From NCBI RefSeq assembly GCF_002156965.1, contig NZ_CP021324.1, positions 942,681 to 1,006,680 of the forward strand: a DNA stretch of 64,000 bases, read 5' to 3'. The notes under the pieces are model-generated. The model searched no databases. It was not told the origin of the DNA and worked only from the letters and a program-made list of their open reading frames with translations. Positions 33,214 to 42,380 of this stretch are shown here, in pieces. How positions within the stretch are numbered: the stretch's first letter is position 1; each line of letters starts with the position of its first letter. A program made the translations under genes and the position numbers. The stretch is from Candidatus Nitrosomarinus catalina. Lineage in GTDB: Archaea > Thermoproteota > Nitrososphaeria > Nitrososphaerales > Nitrosopumilaceae.

Positions 33214-33279
33214 ACTAAAAAAATTTTTAAAATACCAGTTCTGAAATTATATTTATAAAGAATAAGTCAAATAGAATTT

Positions 33280-35100
33280 ATGAAAATTTGTAGTACTTGT
33301 CATGGAATGCGATTGGAAGTTTTCAAGGACCATTTCCTCTGCCCAGTATGTAAAAATGACGAATTAGTTAGTTATGTAAATGAAAATTATGTAAAGCAAA
33401 ATGCAATCCCACAAAGATATAATTCATTATTAGAAAATATGAAAAACATACAATTTTTAGAAGAATTAGATAATAAAGTAATTGATGAAAAAATATCCCA
33501 AATTGGAATTACCCTACTTGAAATCAAAGCAAGTTATTTGGCAGAATCTATGGTTGAGTATGCAAAATGGATACAAAATAAAAATAATGAAAAAAAGGTA
33601 TCTCAAAAAAATTTAGAAATTTCTTTGAAAGAAAAGGAAATAGAGAATCAAAAAATAATTTCTGCAAAAAATAAAAAAATTGAGGAAATTGAAAAAGAAA
33701 AAGTAGAAAATGAAGCAATGTTATCTTTTGCTACATTTAAAGAAAAAAATTCTATTGATAACTTCAAATATTTTGCTGAATTGCTAAAAATAATTGAAAA
33801 AGAAAAAAATATCAGTACAGAGGAAATCCTGAAACAGTTAGAAGAAAAAAAGGAAGAACATCCAGGTTTTTCAAATTTACAAGCTCTGTATTATGTAGCA
33901 GTAGACAACAGAATTTATTTTATTAAAAAATGGGTTCGACTTCCAAGTAAATTTGAAAATAAGTGTATTGAATGTGGTGAAAAAATATTTGTAGGAGAAG
34001 ATGTTTTTTGGAATCCCGCCACATCAAAAGTAAAACACTTTGATTGTAAAACATTAATTGAACAAAAAAAGAAAATTTCAAAATTAAGTGAATCTGCAAA
34101 TAATTATTTTGTTAGAGGGGAAATGGATGAAGGAATAAAAATAATGAATCAAATTAAAAAAATAAAATTTTTACTAATTTTTGAAAATTCAGAGTTATCT
34201 AAAATACTAGAACCTATTTTACAAAATGATGCAGATTTTCTGAGATTTTTAAAGTCATTTGAGGAGTCAGAATGGATGAATAGTGCAAAAAATGTTGAAT
34301 TTGAGGATTTTTTGAAGACATATCAGACAAAATTTGTTGAAAAATGTAAAGATGAAATTAAAGAAGACATCACCATGGCGTTTGAACACATATGTGAATT
34401 TCAGCCAGAGAAAAAAGGAATTTTTGATAACTTAGTTCGTGATGATTATTTGAAATATACTAAAAATCTAACTTACCTTCTTTATTCTCCTGAGGTGAAT
34501 TCTGAAGTGTTTAAGAAAATCATTAGAAGATGTGGAAAACGTGGACTTTTTGTTGATCCATACATGAATTCTCGTACTATCAATTACTTTATCCAGCATT
34601 TTCCCGAAGATTCTGAAATGACTGAATTGCATCTACTTACAAGCATTGATGCATTTAAGAATAAAAAATATTGTAAATGGATGAAAGATTCCATTGAAGA
34701 ATTTAAAGAATTTTTAAAAAGTAAAGGAATCAAACTAGAAGTCAAAATAATTCGTGGAAAAAAAATATTGGAAGATCATGACAGATATTTTTATGGAGAT
34801 AACACATATCTAGAGATACCACAAGGAATGGATAGGTTTTTTTTAATAGCTGAAAATGCAAAAGTAGTTGAAATAGATCCTAAATTTCGACAAAAACATA
34901 GAAAGATGAGTGAAAAGAGATATCTCAGTGAATCATGTATTGACTTTTTAGAAAACTATGAAGAAATAGAGAGAGAACTCAAAGAAGAAAAAATGTATGA
35001 TGCGAAGTGTACAAAGTGTGGAACTGATTGCAAAGTATCATTCCAACCAAAAGAAGGCAGACATGTATATTGCAGAGACTGCTTCCCAAAATACAAATAA
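33280..35100 (+). CDS. Large protein: zinc ribbon, coiled coil, PLD-like domain, zinc finger
   Basis: 606 residues. N-terminal CSTCHGMRL...FLCPVCKND ribbon (3-25), a charged coiled coil at about 85-150 (NLEISLKEKEIENQKIIS), a further Cys pair (CIECGEKIF near 229), and a C-terminal alpha/beta domain: LEVKIIRGKKILEDHDRYF near 490, an HDRYF motif like the single-motif PLD/MIT_C-type families. It closes with CTKCGTDCKVSFQPKEGRHV then YCRDCF, a CxxC-CxxCF zinc ribbon. May be a nucleic-acid-responding effector; that is inference. Confidence 0.55.
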   Translation: MKICSTCHGMRLEVFKDHFLCPVCKNDELVSYVNENYVKQNAIPQRYNSLLENMKNIQFLEELDNKVIDEKISQIGITLLEIKASYLAESMVEYAKWIQNKNNEKKVSQKNLEISLKEKEIENQKIISAKNKKIEEIEKEKVENEAMLSFATFKEKNSIDNFKYFAELLKIIEKEKNISTEEILKQLEEKKEEHPGFSNLQALYYVAVDNRIYFIKKWVRLPSKFENKCIECGEKIFVGEDVFWNPATSKVKHFDCKTLIEQKKKISKLSESANNYFVRGEMDEGIKIMNQIKKIKFLLIFENSELSKILEPILQNDADFLRFLKSFEESEWMNSAKNVEFEDFLKTYQTKFVEKCKDEIKEDITMAFEHICEFQPEKKGIFDNLVRDDYLKYTKNLTYLLYSPEVNSEVFKKIIRRCGKRGLFVDPYMNSRTINYFIQHFPEDSEMTELHLLTSIDAFKNKKYCKWMKDSIEEFKEFLKSKGIKLEVKIIRGKKILEDHDRYFYGDNTYLEIPQGMDRFFLIAENAKVVEIDPKFRQKHRKMSEKRYLSESCIDFLENYEEIERELKEEKMYDAKCTKCGTDCKVSFQPKEGRHVYCRDCFPKYK

Positions 35101-35191
35101 TAACCACAATAAGGAATTATTTTAAATTTACAAATATTTTAAATTAAACTAAAAATTTGAATATGATTTTTTGAAATTTAATTCATAAATT

Positions 35192-35216
35192 GTACAAATT
35201 ATTTTTGTATTGTTCA
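35192..35216 (+). promoter_or_regulatory. Operator motif 2, copy 2
   Basis: GTACAAATTATTTTTGTATT plus GTTCA. The inner TACAAA-TTATT-TTTGTA is a perfect inverted repeat. It lies 123 bases upstream of the TFB start, farther than at the other copies. An AAGGAG (35325-35330) precedes the TFB ATG, so a leadered transcript is likely. Confidence 0.6.
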
Positions 35217-35339
35217 AAATTATTCAGATAACAGTATAATATCATAATAAAATGTGATACAAAGTAGCAATCTAAATCAAAAATATGATCAATTCCATTA
35301 TGAAGGTTATAAAAAAATCACATTAAGGAGAAGAGTGTA

Positions 35340-36254
35340 ATGCAATACGTGAAAAATCAGGTAAAAGAAACAGGTACTGCATGTATTGAATGTGGTAAAA
35401 AATCCATAGTGGAAGATTTTGACACTAAGGAAAAATCATGTAGTGGTTGTGGTATAGTAGTAGATGAACCAAATATTGATTATGCTACAGATGAAACTAA
35501 AAAAGAGGGTTCAGGTGGCAGGACAGGCCCTCAAGAGGATCCAATGATGCAAATGGGAACAATAATATCACAAACTGGCAAGGATGCATTCGGCAAACAA
35601 GTAAAGGCAACTTATGTTGAAAATGGAAAAAGCAATAATTATCTGTACGGCATCATTACTCAAGATAAACGTAGTAAATCAAAGGGCATAAAAACAATAA
35701 TTAAAGCAAATAACGAAATAATTAGACTCTGCAATGAATTAAAAATTAATGAAGAAATTAAACAACGTGGAGCAGAAATATTCAGAGATGTCAAAAAAGA
35801 GAAAATGACTGCGGGAAGAGACGCCCTTGTTCTTTCAGCAGCTTGTCTATATCTGGCATGTAGGGAATCAGGTCAAAGCAAAACCATAAAAGATTTCATG
35901 AGACATTGTAATTGCAAAACAACAATATTCATTCGGTACTTTAGAACCATACAAAAAACTTTTGAGATTCAGACTGAAATCATGTCTCCAAAAAAATTCA
36001 TATCACGAATAGCATCTAGGACTGAACCTCCAATTAATGCAATTATTGAAAAACATGCATGCGATATTGTGGATCAATTAAGTGATCAAGCAGGAAAGGA
36101 TCCAATAGGTCTTGCAGCAGCTGCATTATGTTATGTTTGTAGATTAAAAAATTACAAACATACTTTGAGAAATATTGCAATTGCTGCAAGTGTAAATGAG
36201 GTAACAGTAAGAAATAGGATAAAAGACATAGAAAAATATCACAATAAAAAATGA
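35340..36254 (+). CDS. Transcription initiation factor TFB
   Basis: 304 residues, the normal length for archaeal TFIIB. An N-terminal zinc ribbon (ACIECGKKS ... SCSGCGIVVDE) is followed by a variable linker, then two cyclin repeats: IIRLCNELKINEEIKQRGAE ... AACLYLACRESGQ and KFISRIASRTEPP ... AAALCYVCRLKNY, ending with an HTH-like VNEVTVRNRIKDIEKY. TFB recruits RNA polymerase at BRE/TATA promoters. An element-borne extra TFB could favour element genes. AAGGAG lies 10 bases before the ATG. Confidence 0.9.
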   Translation: MQYVKNQVKETGTACIECGKKSIVEDFDTKEKSCSGCGIVVDEPNIDYATDETKKEGSGGRTGPQEDPMMQMGTIISQTGKDAFGKQVKATYVENGKSNNYLYGIITQDKRSKSKGIKTIIKANNEIIRLCNELKINEEIKQRGAEIFRDVKKEKMTAGRDALVLSAACLYLACRESGQSKTIKDFMRHCNCKTTIFIRYFRTIQKTFEIQTEIMSPKKFISRIASRTEPPINAIIEKHACDIVDQLSDQAGKDPIGLAAAALCYVCRLKNYKHTLRNIAIAASVNEVTVRNRIKDIEKYHNKK

Positions 36255-36372
36255 AAGAGAAATTTATCTTTTGTAAGAAAAAATACCATAATTAATTAGC
36301 CAAAAGTGGACAAGATTCAAAGATAACTGAAAACTTTAACTACAAAGTTAGGAAAAAATTAAGGTAGGAAAT

Positions 36373-37350
36373 ATGCATTATCCGAAAGAACCCAACAATT
36401 TCGATGAGGAAGCCGATAGATTAGAAGAAATCACGACTAAATTAAATTCAGGTTCAGATATAGAAATACAATTAAAAAATTATTTACTATATAGGATGAT
36501 TTCCTTTTTTGAATTTAAAGTAGTTGACTCAATTAGAGCAGCAATTGATATGGACAATAAAGGCGGCATCACTTATGGGAAGAAACTTCTTGAAAATGAT
36601 ACTCAAATTCAAAATAAAATTAATGATTTTACTGTGTTAATTCTTCAACAAATAATTTATGAGAAAAAAATTAATTTTAAATTAAATCCACATGCAGATT
36701 TTATGAACTTTTTAAACAAAATAATAGAAATTGAGGATTTAGATTTAAAAGAATATTTTCAAAATAATTATCAGGAAGATTGGTTAACTTTCTTTAATGA
36801 AATTAAAAAAAATAGAAATAAACTAACACATGACTTTCAAGATACACAGTATTCGACAAAAGAATTAGAATTAATTAAAAAATTAGTACTGATATTTTGC
36901 TATTCTTATCCCATAATTCTAAATATTGTTCGAATTGTCGTTGGTTTTTCAAGTCAAAATGCAACTATGGAGAAAGTGATGTGTAATGAATTGATTGGTA
37001 ATGAATTAAATGAATTAAAAAATTTGAAAATTTTGAATGCCAAAATTGTTGATGAAAATAGTTTTTTGAAGTCATTTTATTCCATATTTGATATTGACAA
37101 ATATAATAAAATTAGAGCATTAGAAAAAAAAGTGGATGAAGAGAATTTTAAAACTAACAAAGAAACAGGAACCGTAAAATGGTTTGACCGTACTAAGGGC
37201 TTTGGTTTTATCGAAAGAGAAGGTGGCGACGATATGTTCGTACACAAATCTGACGTTGATGGATTCATTACCGACGGCGATAAAATTGTGTTTGTAGTGG
37301 GTGAAGGACCCAAAGGCCCCGCAGCAAAAAGGGTCAAAAAATCAACATAA
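36373..37350 (+). CDS. Helical domain fused to a cold-shock domain
   Basis: 325 residues. The first 255 are helical and AT-rich (DRLEEITTKLNSGSDIEIQL; NKLTHDFQDTQYSTKELELI, a HEPN-like RxxxxH-type 'RNKLTHDF'). The last 65 are a full cold-shock domain: TGTVKWFDRTKGFGFIER with RNP1 KGFGFI and RNP2 MFVHKSD, then KIVFVVGEGPKGPAAKRV. The CSD should bind single-stranded nucleic acid; a HEPN ribonuclease coupled to an RNA-binding tail is inferred. Confidence 0.65.
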   Translation: MHYPKEPNNFDEEADRLEEITTKLNSGSDIEIQLKNYLLYRMISFFEFKVVDSIRAAIDMDNKGGITYGKKLLENDTQIQNKINDFTVLILQQIIYEKKINFKLNPHADFMNFLNKIIEIEDLDLKEYFQNNYQEDWLTFFNEIKKNRNKLTHDFQDTQYSTKELELIKKLVLIFCYSYPIILNIVRIVVGFSSQNATMEKVMCNELIGNELNELKNLKILNAKIVDENSFLKSFYSIFDIDKYNKIRALEKKVDEENFKTNKETGTVKWFDRTKGFGFIEREGGDDMFVHKSDVDGFITDGDKIVFVVGEGPKGPAAKRVKKST

Positions 37351-37381
37351 TACACAATTATAGGATATGAGATAAGTCAGT

Positions 37382-38650
37382 ATGCGTGATATTTCGTTTG
37401 AACGTCGTGATTTTACAGATTTGCAAAAAAGTATCGATAATGAATCTAAAGAAGAATTAAAAAAAGCATTAGAAAATGAAAAAGATTCGCAAATAAAAGA
37501 ATTTTTTGAGAAAATTGAGTCTAGTGATGAACCGCACAAAATTATTGAATGGTGTTCACAAATTATTTTTATAGATCCACAGCAGTTTATTGCACATATA
37601 CAACGTGCAAAAGCATATCATGAACTAAAACTGAATGATCAAGCAGAAAGATGTTTTAAAGATGGAATAAAAAACGCAGAGAGTAAATCCATCAAACCAA
37701 TTCATGAGTTCATACGTTTTTTGATTCATGAGAAAAGATATCAGGACATATTGCATTATTGTGAAAAAATTCTAGAGATCGATAAAATAGATAGAATATC
37801 TTTGGGAACTAAATCTAGGGTACTAATACATCTTAGAGAATATCAAAAATCGTTAGAGTGTATTGAAAAGATACTGTCAAATAATTTGAATGATGTTGAT
37901 GCTTGGGCTACAAAAGCTGATGCACTACGCAATATTGGAGAATATCAAAAATCGTTAGAGTGTTTCGACAAGGCACTGACAATAGATAAAAATAATTCAA
38001 CTCATAAGACTGAAAATTTATCTGTGAGTACAAGAAAATTTGTTTTAATTACTAAAGGAAATGTTTTACAAGAACTTGGAGAATATCAAAAATCGTTAGA
38101 GTGTAATCAAGAAGTACTATTACTGGATGGGAATGATGTGACGGCTTTAAACAATATAGGTTGCGCGCTAGAATCACTTGGAATTAAAACAGTTGCAAAA
38201 AAATATTTTGAAAAAGTTCTTAAGATTGATGAGAACGATGTGATTGCTTTAACGAATTTAGGTACAGTAGAAAGTTGCAAAAAGGCACTATTACTGGATG
38301 AGACTAATTATCAGGCTCTAATTAACATAAGTTCAGCATTAGTTCGTAGTGGAAAATATTCTCTAGCACTAGAGTTTATTGAAAAAGGATTAAAAATAAA
38401 TCCAGATGATCACATAGCATTAGAAATAAAAGTAGAAATTTTAAATGAATTACAAAAAGAAATTAAAATCAATCAATTTAAAAATAAACAGAACAATGTT
38501 GAAAAACCAAAATGGTCAAATGATCCTGCAACTGATGCACAAAAACAATACATTAAAAATTTAGGTGGAAATGAGAATGCCCCAAAAACAAAAGGAGAAG
38601 CATCTGAAATGATAACCAAATTAAAAGAAGGGAAAATTAAATCAAATTAA
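37382..38650 (+). CDS. TPR protein with DUF3072-like C-terminus
   Basis: 422 residues with about nine TPR units (for example KSLECFDKALTIDKNNSTHK; AKKYFEKVLKIDENDVIALT). The C-terminus WSNDPATDAQKQYIKNLGGN resembles the DUF3072 helical hairpin. The first 60 residues are charged. Likely a scaffold. Thirty-one bases after the cold-shock fusion gene. Confidence 0.75.
   Translation: MRDISFERRDFTDLQKSIDNESKEELKKALENEKDSQIKEFFEKIESSDEPHKIIEWCSQIIFIDPQQFIAHIQRAKAYHELKLNDQAERCFKDGIKNAESKSIKPIHEFIRFLIHEKRYQDILHYCEKILEIDKIDRISLGTKSRVLIHLREYQKSLECIEKILSNNLNDVDAWATKADALRNIGEYQKSLECFDKALTIDKNNSTHKTENLSVSTRKFVLITKGNVLQELGEYQKSLECNQEVLLLDGNDVTALNNIGCALESLGIKTVAKKYFEKVLKIDENDVIALTNLGTVESCKKALLLDETNYQALINISSALVRSGKYSLALEFIEKGLKINPDDHIALEIKVEILNELQKEIKINQFKNKQNNVEKPKWSNDPATDAQKQYIKNLGGNENAPKTKGEASEMITKLKEGKIKSN
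37839..38104. repeat. Three identical 25-base repeats inside the TPR gene
   Basis: GAGAATATCAAAAATCGTTA with GAGTG continues identically at about 37839, 37938 and 38080, encoding EYQKSLEC in three TPR units. Spacings are about 102 and 140 bases, in frame. Base-level identity suggests recent duplication or conversion between units. Confidence 0.75.
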
Positions 38651-38684
38651 AAATATTCAAGTAGTGTAAATGATATGAAATAAT

Positions 38685-39542
38685 ATGGACATCTCATTTA
38701 AACCTCGACCATTTCTAAATTTTAGTCTTTTAAAAATAGAAGGTGAAAAAATTATAATACAAGAAGATTCACAGGGGTCTGCAGAACCAGTTGCAGAACC
38801 AGTTGCAGAACCAGTTGCAGAACCAGTTGCAGAACCAAAGAAAAAATCAACATACATGGATGAAATGAAAAAAAAATATCGTAATGCGTATAAAAAATGG
38901 ACAGAAAGTGAAGAATACAATTTAGAGGATATGTGGATGAATCCACAGGATTATGGTTTTGATGAGAAAATTTTGCCAAAAAGTGAAATGATTACTGCAT
39001 TGGCTGCACATTTTGAAAGAAATGAAGGTGCAATCTATTCTAAATTGTCTCATATGGGATTGGAGAAAGAGTGGAATTTTATTAAAAAAAGAGAATTAGA
39101 ATCCAAACCCACATCAAATGCAGACATAAACGATAAAGATGCAGATTTTTGGTACACCCGAGGAAATAGATTACTAAATCTTACTTCAAATAAAACATAT
39201 GGGGATTCAACAATATCAAAGGAACCTTTTCACTGTTTCCAAAAAGCCATAGAAAAAGATCCTACATTCATGAAAGCTCATTTAGCAATGGCAGTTGGAC
39301 ATTACAATGCTGAGAGGTATTGGGAAGCATTAGATGTCATAAAGTCTGCAATAGAATTGGACAGATATTTTGCAGATTTTTGGTATCTAAGAGCACTAAT
39401 TTCTGAACGTTTGAATCAATATCAGGATGTGGCAGATTGTTATCTCTTTGTATGTGATCTTGGAAAGTTATCCAAAGAAGATAATGACTATATGATGCAA
39501 AAATATGTTCAAGCAAAACAAAAACTAAATCAGTCCAAATAA
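38685..39542 (+). CDS. TPR protein with EPVA repeat linker
   Basis: 285 residues. A linker of four EPVA repeats (encoded by the 12-mer GAACCAGTTGCA, 38788-38836) follows an N-terminal domain. Then a helical unit (AYKKWTESEEYNLEDMWMNP; YSKLSHMGLEKEWNF, SANT/Myb-like in spacing) and C-terminal TPRs (AHLAMAVGHYNAERYWEALD; FWYLRALISERLNQYQDVAD). Number of 12-mers may vary between strains. Confidence 0.65.
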   Translation: MDISFKPRPFLNFSLLKIEGEKIIIQEDSQGSAEPVAEPVAEPVAEPVAEPKKKSTYMDEMKKKYRNAYKKWTESEEYNLEDMWMNPQDYGFDEKILPKSEMITALAAHFERNEGAIYSKLSHMGLEKEWNFIKKRELESKPTSNADINDKDADFWYTRGNRLLNLTSNKTYGDSTISKEPFHCFQKAIEKDPTFMKAHLAMAVGHYNAERYWEALDVIKSAIELDRYFADFWYLRALISERLNQYQDVADCYLFVCDLGKLSKEDNDYMMQKYVQAKQKLNQSK

Positions 39543-39573
39543 TTTCTGGATTATTAAAAAATTATTAAAAATG

Positions 39574-39598
39574 GTACAAATTATTTTTGTATTATTCA
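39574..39598 (+). promoter_or_regulatory. Operator motif 2, copy 3
   Basis: GTACAAATTATTTTTGTATT plus ATTCA, identical to copy 2 in 24 of 25 positions. It ends 37 bases before the ATG at 39636, nearly the same spacing as copy 1 (39 bases). Confidence 0.7.
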
Positions 39599-39635
39599 GT
39601 ATTTTCCTCTAGACACTAGGAATCCATTATTAATC

Positions 39636-39953
39636 ATGAAACAAAGAGTTTCCAAACTAATCCCAAAAGGCAAGGGCCAAAATATTGCCGAGTTTTACAA
39701 AAACGGTTCAAAGACTGAGGGTCTTTTTGCCAGATATGCCAAAGAGGGCGGACATAAGCACTCGATGGTAAAGTGTGCTTGTTGTCACAAACTGGTTCCA
39801 GGAGTAATCATAGAGACTGGGGGGGTAAAGGATCAGGTTCCACTACACATGCCATGTAGAGCATGTGACAAATGGCTAGGCCATTTGGAGCTAGATAACC
39901 ATCAGGTTCTTGACGGAATGTGTCTTGATTGCTTTGAGGAGGAAATCCAATGA
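39636..39953 (+). CDS. Zinc-finger protein, 105 residues
   Basis: A basic N-terminus (MKQRVSKLIPKGKGQNIAEF) precedes VKCACCHKLVPG and MPCRACDKWLGHLELDNHQV with MCLDCFEEE. The PCxxC...LGHxE...MCxxCF module matches that in the protein at 19345. First gene of the operon to 43190, with a 4-base overlap into the next. Confidence 0.6.
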   Translation: MKQRVSKLIPKGKGQNIAEFYKNGSKTEGLFARYAKEGGHKHSMVKCACCHKLVPGVIIETGGVKDQVPLHMPCRACDKWLGHLELDNHQVLDGMCLDCFEEEIQ

Positions 39954-40789
39954 GTACTTCACACTCCACCAAGGACTCTTTGCTGAACCAGGCAAACGAC
40001 ACATCTACAATCAGCGATAAAATTGACTGCTACAAAAAGATCATAGCACTTGATCCACATGATCCGCGCGCATTTCACAGTCTGGGGGATGTCTATTCCT
40101 CATTTGATGAAGTCAAGTCAAAAATGTACTGGGAAATGGCTGTACAGAGGTATTCAGAAAAAATTGAATCATTCAATGACTCTGCAAGTGAGTATCTGAA
40201 ACGTTCTGATAATTCAGAGCTGCCAAAAATCGAATCCAAGGACGTGTTTCGTGAAGTTGGACAATACTTTTACAATTTGGGGGAGATACATTACAACCTG
40301 CACAAATACTCGCAGGCAACAGATGCATACAAAAAAGCATTGAAGATGGACTCGACACAGGTTGACTGCTTGTATGATCTTGCAATGTCACTGTTTCATG
40401 AAAAAAAATTCGAAGAGTCAAAAAAATATCTGCTTGAATTTTTGGCAAAACAAAGCAATTATGCAGGCCACTATCATCTGGGATTGATTTTTGCCGGTGA
40501 GGGCTGTATAAAGGAGGCGCTGGGGGAGTTTTGGAACTGCATCGAGCTAGCGCAAGACGATTCAGTTTCAGACTACTACAGAGGAATGTCTTACCACCAT
40601 TTGGGAAACATGAAACTGTCTGAAAAGTATCTAAAGCTGTCAATTGCAAAAGATCCTGAAGACCTTGAAACAATACACACCCTAATCAATCTCTACGAGT
40701 CAAACGGGGAAGGCCAAAAGGCATACGAGTATTACGAACAGATAAGATCCAAAAAAGAAACTTTGAGGTCGATGAGGGATACAATGTGA
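39950..40789 (+). CDS. TPR protein, 279 residues
   Basis: About six TPR units (REVGQYFYNLGEIHYNLHKY; ATDAYKKALKMDSTQVDCLY; AKDPEDLETIHTLINLYESN). Higher GC than the TPR gene at 37382, so it belongs to a different gene block. Probably a scaffold for the MBL-fold protein that follows. Confidence 0.75.
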   Translation: MSTSHSTKDSLLNQANDTSTISDKIDCYKKIIALDPHDPRAFHSLGDVYSSFDEVKSKMYWEMAVQRYSEKIESFNDSASEYLKRSDNSELPKIESKDVFREVGQYFYNLGEIHYNLHKYSQATDAYKKALKMDSTQVDCLYDLAMSLFHEKKFEESKKYLLEFLAKQSNYAGHYHLGLIFAGEGCIKEALGEFWNCIELAQDDSVSDYYRGMSYHHLGNMKLSEKYLKLSIAKDPEDLETIHTLINLYESNGEGQKAYEYYEQIRSKKETLRSMRDTM

Positions 40790-40886
40790 TAAAATAATTA
40801 TTACATTGTATTATGGAATTAAAACAAAATTAGTCATCCACAGTATGTACATGATGCTTTTATTCTAGATATTCTCATTATTCACA

Positions 40887-42371
40887 TTGACTGAAATTAC
40901 ATTTCACGGGGGAGTAAACGACATTGGGGGAAACAAGTTCCTCGTAGAAGACAAGGGGACCAAAATTCTGATGGACTTTGGAATGAGTTTTGGCGACGAG
41001 GGAAAGTTTTTCTCGCAGTTCATGAATGCGCGCACGTCAAACAGCCTGGCTGACTTGTTTGAGCTGGGAATTTTGCCAAACATTCCAGGAATGTATCGAA
41101 CTGACTACACAAAGCACATGGACTTGGGAGGTGAAGAGGAAACAGAAATTGACGCGGTACTGCTGACACATGCACATGTGGATCACTGCAAGTACATATC
41201 ATATCTCAGACCTGACATTCCAATTTACTGCTCAGAGGCATCAAAGCTGATAATGCAAAATTATGACGACACTGGAACTGATCAGTACCTTTCAGTAAAG
41301 GAGAGATTTCAAACATATACAAACAAGAAAGGTGAAATCAGCAGAGCAACATCAAAGACAAACCCACCGATTCCAAGGGAGATTAGAGTTTTTGACGAAG
41401 GAAAGGAATTCTCAATTGACTCGATAGATGTCGTGCCAATGCCAGTGGACCATTCCGTTCCGGGAGTTGACGCGTTTATCCTGCATACGTCATCAGGTTC
41501 AATTGCAAACACAGGCGATTTGCGGTTTCACGGAAGACGTGCAGACGACACGGAAAGATTTGTAGAAAAGTGTGGAGAGTCATCACTTGACTTGATTTTG
41601 TGTGAAGGTACACGTGTCGAATCAGAATCATCAATGACAGAGTTTGACGTGGAAAGTATTTCCAGCAAAATAATTGACGAAACCAAGGAGCTTGTCATCT
41701 GCGGCTATCCTGTCAGGGATTTGGACAGACTGATGTCGTTTTATCTTGCTGCAAAAAATTCCGGACGATACTTGGCAATTGACCTAAAGCAAGCTTACCT
41801 GTTGAAGCTGTTTTCTAGCTCTGTACATTGTAGCAAACTGTATCCGGCACCAGATGACAAAAATATCAAAATTTTCATTCCGCGCGGAACATGGAGTCTA
41901 ATAGACAAGGATTTGGGCAAGTTTTCTCAGGATCAACTTTACAAAGACTATGCAACATGGCAAAGGGAATTTCTGGACTATCCAAATGTCGTTGACTATC
42001 GCGACATTGCAAAAAATCAAAAGGAATTTGTGTTTTATTGCAGCGACTTTAACTTGCAAAACCTGATTGACGTAAAACCCAATCCTGGTTCTTCCTACAT
42101 TCGCTCTCTAACTGAGCCGTTTGACTTGGAGATGGAGCTAAAGGCCGAACAAATCAAGAATTGGTTTGAGAGATTCGGGGTTATCAGCAGGGAGCGTGAC
42201 TGGAATCAGGTTCACGTTTCAGGCCATGGCGATGGGACACAGATTAAACATGTCATAGATGGCGCAAACGCCAAGAAACTAATTCCAATTCATACCCAGC
42301 ATGACGAGTATCACAAAAAATGGCACCCAAATGTTCATACTGTAAAGCAGCATGACTCCGTCAGGGTGTAG
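40887..42371 (+). CDS. RNase J-like metallo-beta-lactamase/beta-CASP protein
   Basis: 494 residues from a TTG. Metal ligands: LLTHAHVDHCKYI (HxHxDH) near 93, MPVDHSVPG near 191, NTGDLRFHG near 207, and a C-terminal VSGHGDGTQIKHV plus IPIHTQHDEYH. The order matches RNase J/beta-CASP nucleases (5'-3' exo- and endonuclease on RNA). The opening FHGGVNDIGGNKFLVED fits the family. It lies between TPR and unknown genes, so an element-specific nuclease role is likely; DNA as substrate is not excluded. Confidence 0.75.
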   Translation: MTEITFHGGVNDIGGNKFLVEDKGTKILMDFGMSFGDEGKFFSQFMNARTSNSLADLFELGILPNIPGMYRTDYTKHMDLGGEEETEIDAVLLTHAHVDHCKYISYLRPDIPIYCSEASKLIMQNYDDTGTDQYLSVKERFQTYTNKKGEISRATSKTNPPIPREIRVFDEGKEFSIDSIDVVPMPVDHSVPGVDAFILHTSSGSIANTGDLRFHGRRADDTERFVEKCGESSLDLILCEGTRVESESSMTEFDVESISSKIIDETKELVICGYPVRDLDRLMSFYLAAKNSGRYLAIDLKQAYLLKLFSSSVHCSKLYPAPDDKNIKIFIPRGTWSLIDKDLGKFSQDQLYKDYATWQREFLDYPNVVDYRDIAKNQKEFVFYCSDFNLQNLIDVKPNPGSSYIRSLTEPFDLEMELKAEQIKNWFERFGVISRERDWNQVHVSGHGDGTQIKHVIDGANAKKLIPIHTQHDEYHKKWHPNVHTVKQHDSVRV

Positions 42372-42380
42372 GTAAAAGGT

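Noticed and set aside
35286..35327. 13-codon frame (MINSIMKVIKKSH) upstream of the TFB gene
   Set aside because: Too short to distinguish from chance and no conserved feature; kept only as a possible leader frame.
40833..40855. Possible fourth copy of operator motif 1 (CACAGTATGTACATG) before the RNase J-like gene
   Set aside because: Only the central ACAGTAT matches well, and its distance to the start differs from the three true copies.
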